From assembly GCA_002367715.1 (NCBI GenBank), contig DFDL01000040.1, positions 1 through 5,463 on the forward strand: a stretch of 5,463 bases of DNA. Reading direction: 5' to 3'. Origin of the DNA: Actinobacteria bacterium UBA3028 (GTDB taxonomy: Bacteria > Actinomycetota > Actinomycetes > Nanopelagicales > Nanopelagicaceae). Below, piece after piece: positions 1 through 5,325 of the stretch (position 1 is its first letter; every line of letters begins with the position of its first letter). The translations under genes and the position numbers were made by a program. Under the pieces are notes generated by a model. That model saw nothing but the letters and a program-made list of their open reading frames with translations. It had not been told where the DNA came from and did no database searches.

Positions 1-985
1 CTGGAATTTGGCCAGTAATTTTGTCGTTATCAAGGCCGAGCAAGAGTGAGAACCCACCTAAGGATTTGGTGGACTTGCTGAGTTTCTTGCGCTCTGAATC
101 TACAACTCGTAGCTCATCTGGAAGGAGCTTCTTATAAACAATTTGTGCATCTGCATTTGCGACAACAAATTCTGTCGGGTAGAACTTGCTCGCTGCCATG
201 ACTCCGGTTACGGCCTGGGCCTCATAAGTAATCTTAGTAACTGGTGTTTCAAGAAAAAATTCGACTCCAAGATCTCGGCACCGAAGTTCAAGTGCGGTGG
301 CTAGCTCTCCAACTCCACCCTTAATATGCCAGGCGCCAAAGGTGGACTCTACAAATGCAATTGTTAAGAGAACTGCCGGAACTTTGCGGGGATCAGAGCC
401 TGAGTAAGTGGCGTAGCGATCGATAATTTTAGTTAGATACGGGTTGGTCGTATAACGTGAAGTTAATTTGCGAAGTGAGATCAGCGGTGCAATAACTCGC
501 AAATCACCTAGAAAATTCTTCCTGCGAAGCAATTTGAAGATTGATTTAAGCTCTGATTCAACAAAGGGTCCGCGCGAAACATCCCACATATGCTCAGCTC
601 GTTGCATCAAGTTGTGCCATTGATTCCCAGCATCTTTTCCAAGGGCTCTCTCAATTGAATTACAGATTCCGGTAAGGGAGAGATTGGGAAAAACTATCTT
701 GGTCTGATCGGAAAAATTATAGGTAAATGCCGGGTCTACAGGCTCTATTTCTAAGACGTGCTCGATTCGCTTACCAGTCTTTAGAAATAGATCGCGATAG
801 ACAGCTGGAAGTGTAAGAAGTGAGGGGCCGGTATCAAAGGCGTAGTCACCGATCCATTTAGTCTGACATTTTCCACCAGTTCGCGAGCTGGCTTCAAATA
901 CTTTCACCTTATGACCGGCTTTAGCTAATCGAGCAGCAGCAGACATTCCGCCGATACCAGCGCCTATAACAATTACTTCTGACAT
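1..985 (-). CDS. CrtI/CrtD-family FAD-dependent carotenoid desaturase, C-terminus cut off by window edge
   Basis: The frame is open from ATG 985 to base 1 (328 codons, no stop). My translation begins MSEVIVIGAGIGGMSAAARL, the FAD-binding Rossmann motif (GxGxxG at residues 8-13), followed by a pyrophosphate-loop segment ending EASSRTGGK (about 40-48) and the phytoene-desaturase signature FDTGPSLLTLPAVYRDLF. Family members run about 490-520 residues, so roughly the last third, including the C-terminal FAD motif, is outside the window. Members remove hydrogens from acyclic carotenoid chains at the membrane. The DTGPSLLTLP form and the neighbours (CruF hydratase, glycosyltransferase, CrtA) make me favour a CrtD-like role, 3',4'-desaturation of a hydroxylated carotenoid, over primary phytoene desaturation (CrtI), but sequence alone does not settle this. 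The start lies 2 bases after the glycosyltransferase stop, and no Shine-Dalgarno is visible, so translational coupling is likely. The family is confident; the substrate is not. Confidence 0.9.
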   Translation of the reverse strand, partial: MSEVIVIGAGIGGMSAAARLAKAGHKVKVFEASSRTGGKCQTKWIGDYAFDTGPSLLTLPAVYRDLFLKTGKRIEHVLEIEPVDPAFTYNFSDQTKIVFPNLSLTGICNSIERALGKDAGNQWHNLMQRAEHMWDVSRGPFVESELKSIFKLLRRKNFLGDLRVIAPLISLRKLTSRYTTNPYLTKIIDRYATYSGSDPRKVPAVLLTIAFVESTFGAWHIKGGVGELATALELRCRDLGVEFFLETPVTKITYEAQAVTGVMAASKFYPTEFVVANADAQIVYKKLLPDELRVVDSERKKLSKSTKSLGGFSLLLGLDNDKITGQIP

Positions 986-987
986 CT

Positions 988-2031
988 TTAGATTGCTCGC
1001 CCGCGCCATTGGAGGTGGCCACGAGATTTTCTAATTGATGAAAGCACAATTAGGTAGAGCAGAAAAATAATTGCAAGTGGATGTAGGAATGAGAAAGCCA
1101 CACTCGATTTAGTCTTAATGGCTACAAGAATTCGCGATAAGAGAATAAAGATAGCTGTTGCACCTATTCCAGCGAAGGGGAGAATCCCGGTAACAAAGAG
1201 TAAAAATGCAGCAACCAAGGTTCCACTTGTACTTCCAAATGCCTTCCATAATGATTTTGTATATCCATCCACTAATTCAGTACTGCTGTTGTACATGCGA
1301 CAACTTGCTACCGAACTTCCATCTGCAACGCCACCTTTGAATCCGCTAATTAGCAATAGCCTTGCAAGCTCGAGGTCATCTAGGACCTCATTTGCTATAA
1401 ATTCATGTCCACCTGATTCAAGATAGGCCGAGCGCTTAACTGCGAAGAACTGGCCATTTGCAATAGTTGTGGAACGCCTCGGATACTTTTCAGCTATTCG
1501 CAACGGAACGCTAGCCATCCAAGACCACTGAAGTAGCGGCTGAATTAATCGCTCTAGAAAAGTTCCAGCTAATTGTTTTGGATAGGGACAGATGTAATCC
1601 CAGCCAAGTGATTCCAGCTTGGTTATTGCTGAAGCAATTGCATATGGATGCAACCTAACATCGGCATCGATAAACACTAGATATTCCCCGCTACCTGCCC
1701 TTGCCAAATTGTGGCAGGCCCAATTCTTTCCGAGCCAACCTGGCGGCAGAGCAGATCCTCTCAATTTGTTAATTTTAAATGGTGCAATAAGAGCCGCAGT
1801 CTGATCTTGCGAGCCATCGTCTAAAACATAGATTTTAGAGTTTTCTAGATGCTCTGAGTTAAGTAGAGATTTAATGCAGGCCTCGGCATTTGCCTCCTCA
1901 TTTCTCATTGGAACCAGAATGTCAACAGAAGCAGGCACGGCACTTGCGCCATTTAAACCAACTACCCGCATAGATATAACATTTAAAAGTGTGATAACAA
2001 GTGCAAAGGTGCAGAGCCAGAATTCAATCAT
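988..2031 (-). CDS. cruG: CruG-like family 2 glycosyltransferase, probable carotenoid glycosyltransferase
   Basis: This 347-residue membrane-attached GT2 enzyme probably transfers a sugar from a nucleotide-sugar to a carotenoid hydroxyl. An N-terminal membrane segment (about 3-24) precedes the GT-A domain: VDILVPMRNEE (36-46), VLDDGS (69-74, nucleotide binding), PPGWLGKNWAC (97-106, typical of carotenoid and hopanoid-type GT2 proteins), the metal-binding DAD at 122-124, NGQFFAVKR (192-200), and an acidic EVLDDLELA (215-223) at the place of the catalytic ED. A CRMY segment (244-247) follows where many GT2 enzymes have Q/RxxRW. Two or more hydrophobic segments (about 272-305 and 315-333) close the protein. 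Its ATG abuts the cruF stop with zero gap, as expected for CruF-CruG partners. CruG in cyanobacteria is a 2'-O-glycosyltransferase of myxol-type carotenoids. Sugar and acceptor here are inference; a CrtQ-like role on an acyclic carotenoid is the alternative. Confidence 0.85.
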   Translation of the reverse strand: MIEFWLCTFALVITLLNVISMRVVGLNGASAVPASVDILVPMRNEEANAEACIKSLLNSEHLENSKIYVLDDGSQDQTAALIAPFKINKLRGSALPPGWLGKNWACHNLARAGSGEYLVFIDADVRLHPYAIASAITKLESLGWDYICPYPKQLAGTFLERLIQPLLQWSWMASVPLRIAEKYPRRSTTIANGQFFAVKRSAYLESGGHEFIANEVLDDLELARLLLISGFKGGVADGSSVASCRMYNSSTELVDGYTKSLWKAFGSTSGTLVAAFLLFVTGILPFAGIGATAIFILLSRILVAIKTKSSVAFSFLHPLAIIFLLYLIVLSSIRKSRGHLQWRGRAI

Positions 2032-2847
2032 TTACTTGAGTAAATCTGGCTTTCCAAAGAGTACGACAAATATATAAGGCGTAGCCCAGATTAAGAATGC
2101 CGAGCCAGCAAATAGCGCAACTCCAGGGCGATCGAAGAAGAAGAGATTTCCTATAACTCCAGAAAAAAGAGTCCAAGCTAAAAATAAATCTGGGATTGTT
2201 GAGTTAACTCCACCTTTTCGCCGCTCTTTAGGCAGAATCAAATTTAGTAACGCCATTAGCCCCATTCCCGCAAAGAGCCAGCCAGCAGTATTCGAAAGTG
2301 GAATCTCTGGCTGAAATGGAACGCTGGGCCCAACAACATCCCAAGTCCAACGACCCGCACTCACCATCTGTGGATCTAAAAATAAATCCCAGGCCATGAG
2401 CCCAGCGCCACCATAAAGAAATGCCCAATTAGGAATAGTTTTTCGCGCTGCAATTAGAACTGGGTGAGCCATCATAATCCAAGCGAAGGGAACAAGTATT
2501 GGAACTCCGGCAATCTTTGGTCCTAAGGAATCGTCATAAATATATGAGCCAAAGGGCCAGCCTGTTTTATTACCCATGATTTCAACTAGTAATGCAAATA
2601 GGAAAGTGACAATGCCAAAAGTTGCAAAGTAGCGCAGGCCAAATGAGAGAAATGAATGAACCAGTGCTAGAAGTGCGCCAGTTGCAACTGTAAATATTGT
2701 TACATAGCGCAGCGAATCACCTTCTACCAGCGGGTAGCTAATCTGAAATGCAATCGCTAAAATAAGTAAGAGAAAAAGACCCAGATTCTGATTTCCCGAG
2801 ATGCCATGGTGCCGATTATTTTTTGGGCGATATTGGCGAATGGACAT
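2032..2847 (-). CDS. cruF: CruF-type carotenoid 1',2'-hydratase (DUF422 carotenoid biosynthesis protein)
   Basis: This is a 271-residue polytopic membrane protein with about seven hydrophobic segments (roughly 22-38, 48-66, 72-91, 114-134, 141-157, 188-205, 220-263). It carries the family hallmarks: an E89-centred block with TGWPFGSYIYDD (95-106), LGPKIAGVPILVPFAW (108-123), DLFLDPQMVSAGRWTW (154-169) and IPLSNTAGW (182-190). Characterised members add water across the terminal double bond of a linear carotenoid end, giving a 1'-hydroxyl: CruF in the myxoxanthophyll pathway and the bacterioruberin hydratase of haloarchaea. The product would be the substrate for the neighbouring desaturase and glycosyltransferase. 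The ATG at 2847 follows the crtA stop by 24 bases. A weak AAGG lies upstream at 2860-2863 but is rather far away. Family assignment is strong; the actual carotenoid (C40 or C50, mono- or acyclic) cannot be read here. Confidence 0.88.
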   Translation of the reverse strand: MSIRQYRPKNNRHHGISGNQNLGLFLLLILAIAFQISYPLVEGDSLRYVTIFTVATGALLALVHSFLSFGLRYFATFGIVTFLFALLVEIMGNKTGWPFGSYIYDDSLGPKIAGVPILVPFAWIMMAHPVLIAARKTIPNWAFLYGGAGLMAWDLFLDPQMVSAGRWTWDVVGPSVPFQPEIPLSNTAGWLFAGMGLMALLNLILPKERRKGGVNSTIPDLFLAWTLFSGVIGNLFFFDRPGVALFAGSAFLIWATPYIFVVLFGKPDLLK

Positions 2848-2871
2848 AGGGTAATTCTGCCTTATCTCGAG

Positions 2872-3543
2872 CTATAACTCACCCCGCTCTTGAATCATCG
2901 CAAAACGCGCAAAAAGCTCTTCGGCATACCAATCTAATTTTTTAGTGCTCAAAATTGCCTTCTTATGTGGCTCACCGTTGTATGCGAATTCACGAAGTGC
3001 GGCGCCAGAATCCCAGGTTGAGAAGGTTCCTTGCAGTCCAACTGGAGCTTCACCAATTCCGATTGCGCCCCGCAGGCCTGGCGCAGATTTTAAACTCAGA
3101 GTCACGGGAGGTACTGCCCGCCAAAACTTAGAGCTCAGCCGCCATTTAATTCTTGCCCGGGTAAGCGCGGCAACTCTGCCATCCCAGTTACTTCTCTGGT
3201 TCTCACTAAATGGTTCATGCTTCGACCATTTTCCATGTGAGGAGATTGGTTGCAAAACTGCACGATATTCACTCTTCGAATTAATTGCCAGCTTTCGCCA
3301 TCTAGTAATTAATTTTGAATTATCAAATTCATCAACTTTAGATTCTGGTATTACAACCAGCAAGCCCCAGCGCCTAACATCAGCATCTCTTGGAGTGAAA
3401 GTCTCACCTCTACCAGTTCCCAGAGATTTATGGAAGGTTATATTTTTATTGCGTCTAAGTATGAACCTATCGAACGCCATATGTAAGAGCGCCGATGGGA
3501 AGGAAGTAATTTTAATCTTCCAGAAATAAACTAGAACTATCAT
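2872..3543 (-). CDS. crtA: spheroidene monooxygenase-like protein (CrtA family)
   Basis: This 223-residue protein is close to the usual CrtA length. Segments I recognise as family-typical, in order, are a short N-terminal strand (MIVLVYFWKI), FHKSLGTGRGETFTP (37-51), RRWGLLVVIPES (57-68), HGKWSKHEPF (103-112), VAALTRARIKW (124-134), FWRAVPPV (140-147), IGIGEAPVGLQGTFSTWDS (161-179), LREFAY (183-188), PHKKAI (192-197) and WYAEELFARF (205-214). CrtA of purple bacteria oxidises C-2 of spheroidene by two successive hydroxylations to give a 2-keto group. It has no membrane segments and probably acts at the membrane surface. The gene sits 6 bases after the ybaK stop and 24 before cruF, with no clear Shine-Dalgarno. 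In this cluster it could supply the C-2' oxygen that the CruG-like enzyme would glycosylate; that is inference. Its regiochemistry and whether it stops at the hydroxyl or goes to the ketone cannot be seen. Confidence 0.87.
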   Translation of the reverse strand: MIVLVYFWKIKITSFPSALLHMAFDRFILRRNKNITFHKSLGTGRGETFTPRDADVRRWGLLVVIPESKVDEFDNSKLITRWRKLAINSKSEYRAVLQPISSHGKWSKHEPFSENQRSNWDGRVAALTRARIKWRLSSKFWRAVPPVTLSLKSAPGLRGAIGIGEAPVGLQGTFSTWDSGAALREFAYNGEPHKKAILSTKKLDWYAEELFARFAMIQERGEL

Positions 3544-3549
3544 TAGTTT

Positions 3550-4035
3550 TTACTGCCCAACGATCATTGGCCGGGCACCAGTGCAATCAATTAATTGGGA
3601 AAAGGTTGTTGGATAAACCGAGTGCGGATGTCCTGCGGCTGCCCAGATAATCTCATAGTCATTTAACGCTTCATCAATCAAGATTGTGGCCGGGCTAATC
3701 CAGCCCACAGGAGATACGCCACCAATCGAGAAGCCCGATTTCTCTTTTACATAATCCGCATCAACCCGATGTAATTTCTCAATCCCTAAATTTTTTGCAA
3801 CAAGCTCAGTATCGACACGATGTCGGCCACTTGTTATAACTAATAGTGGAGAGTCATCAGGCAATTTAAAGACAATTGATGAAGCGACTTGTCCAACTAA
3901 AATTCCTAAAGCATCGGCAGCTTCTTGAGCAGTACGTGCACTATCTGAGAGGACGCGTACCTCTCCAGCGACGCCAAGCTCTTTGAGCTTTGCAGTTACG
4001 CGCTGAACTGAGGGGTTAAGTAGAACGTTCTCCAT
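3550..4035 (-). CDS. YbaK/EbsC-family aminoacyl-tRNA deacylase
   Basis: This soluble 161-residue protein has the single YbaK/ProX editing domain. Visible landmarks are the conserved lysine in SSIVFK (K57), VITSGRHRVD (66-75), GFSIGGVSPVGW (101-112, the glycine-rich substrate-pocket loop) and AAAGHPHSVYPTTFSQL (132-148). Members stand alone or are fused to prolyl-tRNA synthetase and hydrolyse mischarged aminoacyl-tRNA, for example Cys- or Ala-tRNAPro; which one cannot be decided from these motifs. The ATG at 4035 is 19 bases after the arsC stop, with no purine-rich ribosome site visible in that gap. The gene ends 6 bases before crtA. Nothing links it to carotenoids, so it is probably a housekeeping gene carried in the same transcript. 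Family call is strong; I give no symbol because ybaK, proX and ebsC-type members are not separable here. Confidence 0.9.
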   Translation of the reverse strand: MENVLLNPSVQRVTAKLKELGVAGEVRVLSDSARTAQEAADALGILVGQVASSIVFKLPDDSPLLVITSGRHRVDTELVAKNLGIEKLHRVDADYVKEKSGFSIGGVSPVGWISPATILIDEALNDYEIIWAAAGHPHSVYPTTFSQLIDCTGARPMIVGQ

Positions 4036-4054
4036 AAAGCTACTTTAGTTGAAG

Positions 4055-4462
4055 TTAGATAAGTTCTTTGATTAAGGCTTGAACTCGCTTCAAAATTTCA
4101 TCACGAATTATTCGAACCGGTTCGATTCCTTGACCGGCAGGATCATCTAAGACCCAATCCTCATAACGTTTCCCTGGGAAGAACGGGCAGGTATCACCAC
4201 ACCCCATCGTGATGACTACATCAGAACTCTGTACGGCTTGTGTGGTTAGAATTTTTGGTTGGTTATTTGATATATCAATTCCAAGCTCGGCCATTGCTGC
4301 TACCGCGACTGGATTAATTGAATCCTTTGGCGCAGAACCTGCCGAGAGAACTTCAATCTTTCCTTTAGAAAGCTCGGTCATAAAGCCAGCAGCCATCTGT
4401 GATCGGCCAGCATTGTGTACACATACAAAGAGAACTGAAGGCATGGCTTGAATATTAGTCAC
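4055..4462 (-). CDS. arsC: arsenate reductase ArsC, low-molecular-weight phosphatase fold
   Basis: This 135-residue cytoplasmic enzyme probably reduces arsenate to arsenite. The phosphatase P-loop reads FVCVHNAGRSQMA, with nucleophile C14 and R20 forming CX5R. Further cysteines are C88 and C92 in TMGCGDTCPFFPGKRYEDW, followed by LDDPAGQG with the expected general-acid aspartate (106 or 107). The GCGDTCP form differs from the wider Cys spacing of the thioredoxin-coupled plasmid pI258 enzyme and is the kind I associate with actinobacterial, mycothiol-using ArsC, so mycothiol is the likely reductant (inference). The start is uncertain: GTG at 4462, 10 bases after the upstream stop, or ATG at 4444 (residue 7), which places C8 like the compact family members and has AGGTGA (4458-4463) about 13 bases ahead. 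No ArsR, ArsB or Acr3 gene is in view, so the arsenite exit route is unknown. Confidence 0.88.
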   Translation of the reverse strand: MTNIQAMPSVLFVCVHNAGRSQMAAGFMTELSKGKIEVLSAGSAPKDSINPVAVAAMAELGIDISNNQPKILTTQAVQSSDVVITMGCGDTCPFFPGKRYEDWVLDDPAGQGIEPVRIIRDEILKRVQALIKELI

Positions 4463-4472
4463 CTATAAATAC

Positions 4473-5231
4473 CTATGCGATTATCCAGGTCTCAATTAAA
4501 GTGAACATTGCGATAACAAATAGCAGGCCAGCAAATCCTTGCCGCAAGGTCTTGCCCGGCAACTTAGCAGCGTGATGTGAGCTAAGAATTGAGACTGCGA
4601 TTGCAGAGATTGCAATTATGGCCGGGATGGTCCAGTTAATCTCGCCCCAGATAGCTTGGCGCCCAAGTAGTGCGGTTAGACAGTTGATTGCAATTATGAG
4701 GAGAGAGGTGCCGGCGGCTTTAACTTGTGGAGTGTGAAAGAAGATAACTAGTACCGGAATTGCTAAGAAGCCTCCTCCGATTCCAAAGATTCCAGTTAAA
4801 GCTCCAATCACAAGTGAGAGAAGGAGCAGAGCGATTGGAGTAATTTTTTTCTCAGCCATACCGCTAACTGGGGCGCGTAACATAGATGTACCAGCTGCTA
4901 CTAATATGAATGCGAAACCTGTGACGATGAAGGCATCAGATAAGTGTCTGGCAATTATTGCGCCACCAAGGTTTGTTGCTAGACCTAGCGCCCAGATAGC
5001 GAGCGCAATTTTTACCTGAACCGCCCCGCTCTTTATCTTCGCCACTAATCCAGATGCGGCTGCCAAGAAAACTACGACGAGTGAGGCAGTAGTTGCATTA
5101 ACGGGTGAGAAGCCAAAGAGGTAGATCAAGATCGGAACCGTGAGCATCGATCCACCAGCCCCAATTAAGCCAAGGACAGCTCCAACGAATGCGCCAGCCA
5201 GAAGAGCTAGAGAGATGGTCGAGATATCCAT
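4473..5231 (-). CDS. TauE/SafE-family membrane permease (putative sulfite/organosulfonate or anion exporter)
   Basis: This is a 252-residue protein made almost entirely of hydrophobic segments (about eight). It shows the two-repeat architecture of TauE/SafE permeases: GAVLGLIGAGGSMLTVPIL (17-35) is echoed by GALTGIFGIGGGFLAIPVL (143-161), and each is followed by a small-residue Thr/Ser helix (ATTASLVVV, AAGTSLLII). Length is typical. Characterised relatives move sulfite, sulfoacetate or other sulfur anions, but many have unknown substrates. It is the first gene of the minus-strand train, with ArsC next after 10 bases, so export of an anion, possibly linked to arsenic or thiol metabolism, is conceivable but unproven. 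The ATG at 5231 has no good Shine-Dalgarno (the preceding bases on its strand are gcctgactccc); the hydrophobic helix starting directly after it supports this start. Confidence 0.88.
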   Translation of the reverse strand: MDISTISLALLAGAFVGAVLGLIGAGGSMLTVPILIYLFGFSPVNATTASLVVVFLAAASGLVAKIKSGAVQVKIALAIWALGLATNLGGAIIARHLSDAFIVTGFAFILVAAGTSMLRAPVSGMAEKKITPIALLLLSLVIGALTGIFGIGGGFLAIPVLVIFFHTPQVKAAGTSLLIIAINCLTALLGRQAIWGEINWTIPAIIAISAIAVSILSSHHAAKLPGKTLRQGFAGLLFVIAMFTLIETWIIA

Positions 5232-5302
5232 GGGAGTCAGGCTAGCTGAGCTGGCGTGGCCTCACTTGCGCCTGTCAGGGGGGAGGGCTATCTTTCGAAC
5301 AT
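5232..5302. promoter_or_regulatory. divergent intergenic region between the permease operon and the SOS-type gene
   Basis: This 71-base stretch is the only sizeable non-coding part of the window. It separates two genes that are transcribed away from each other and must hold the promoter for at least one of them. It contains a plus-strand -35/-10 pair, the left half of the LexA palindrome, and a G-rich run (5278-5287) that resembles a ribosome site but lies 16 bases from the ATG. The part nearest the permease start (5241-5256) has a small inverted AGCTgAGCT repeat without a strong stem. Confidence 0.7.
5266..5294 (+). promoter_or_regulatory. sigma-70-type promoter for the DUF6504-like gene, probably leaderless
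   Basis: TTGCGC (5266-5271) and TATCTT (5289-5294) are separated by exactly 17 bases and match the -35 and -10 consensus at 3 of 6 and 4 of 6 positions. Initiation 7-9 bases beyond the -10 would fall at about 5301-5303, on or beside the ATG at 5303. The transcript would then have no leader, which is common in actinobacteria and would explain why the GGAGG at 5282-5286 is too far from the start to act as a ribosome site. Prediction by eye only. Confidence 0.5.
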
Positions 5303-5311
5303 ATGTTCGAA
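5294..5311. promoter_or_regulatory. LexA-binding SOS box overlapping the start codon
   Basis: TTCGAACATATGTTCGAA is a perfect 18-base palindrome. Its core TCGAAC-ATAT-GTTCGA (5295-5310) matches the SOS box known from mycobacteria and other Gram-positives (CGAAC-N4-GTTCG). The box covers the end of the predicted -10, the expected transcription start and the ATG at 5303, an arrangement in which LexA would block initiation directly. Sequence match is seen; LexA binding is inferred. Confidence 0.85.
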
Positions 5312-5325
5312 GAATCCGCTCCCAA
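5298..5325 (-). promoter_or_regulatory. possible weak promoter for the minus-strand operon
   Basis: On the minus strand TTGGGA (bases 5325-5320) and TATGTT (5303-5298) are 16 bases apart, each matching 4 of 6 consensus positions. The -10 would lie inside the LexA palindrome and transcription would begin near 5291, leaving a leader of about 60 bases before the permease ATG. The -35 would lie within the coding start of the divergent gene. Such matches arise easily by chance, so this is tentative; the operon could equally start from another site in 5232-5302. Confidence 0.25.

Noticed and set aside
1118..2077. Plus-strand open frames (1118-1426, 1619-1804, 1874-2077) opposite the glycosyltransferase
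   Set aside because: Short, without recognisable motifs, and antisense to a clear GT2 gene.
2228..2428. Minus-strand open frame inside cruF in another frame
   Set aside because: It lies within the conserved DUF422 coding region and has no independent support.
2945..3529. Long plus-strand open frame (194 codons) opposite crtA
   Set aside because: It is antisense to a gene with many recognisable CrtA motifs; its own translation shows no family resemblance and looks like a shadow frame.
4022..4031. Palindrome AGAACGTTCT at the start of the ybaK-like gene
   Set aside because: It has no spacer between the half-sites, is only 10 bases long, and is explained by codons 2-5 of the gene.
4112..4125. 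Perfect palindrome TCGAACCGGTTCGA inside arsC, resembling a LexA box
   Set aside because: The half-sites are separated by 2 bases rather than 4, and the site lies near the 3' end of a well-conserved coding region, so it is probably chance.
4209..4451. Plus-strand open frame opposite arsC
   Set aside because: Antisense to the conserved phosphatase-fold gene and without motifs.
5278..5287. G-rich run with GGAGG as ribosome site for the gene at 5303
   Set aside because: It ends 16 bases before the ATG, too far for normal spacing, and lies in the spacer of the predicted promoter, so it is probably not transcribed.
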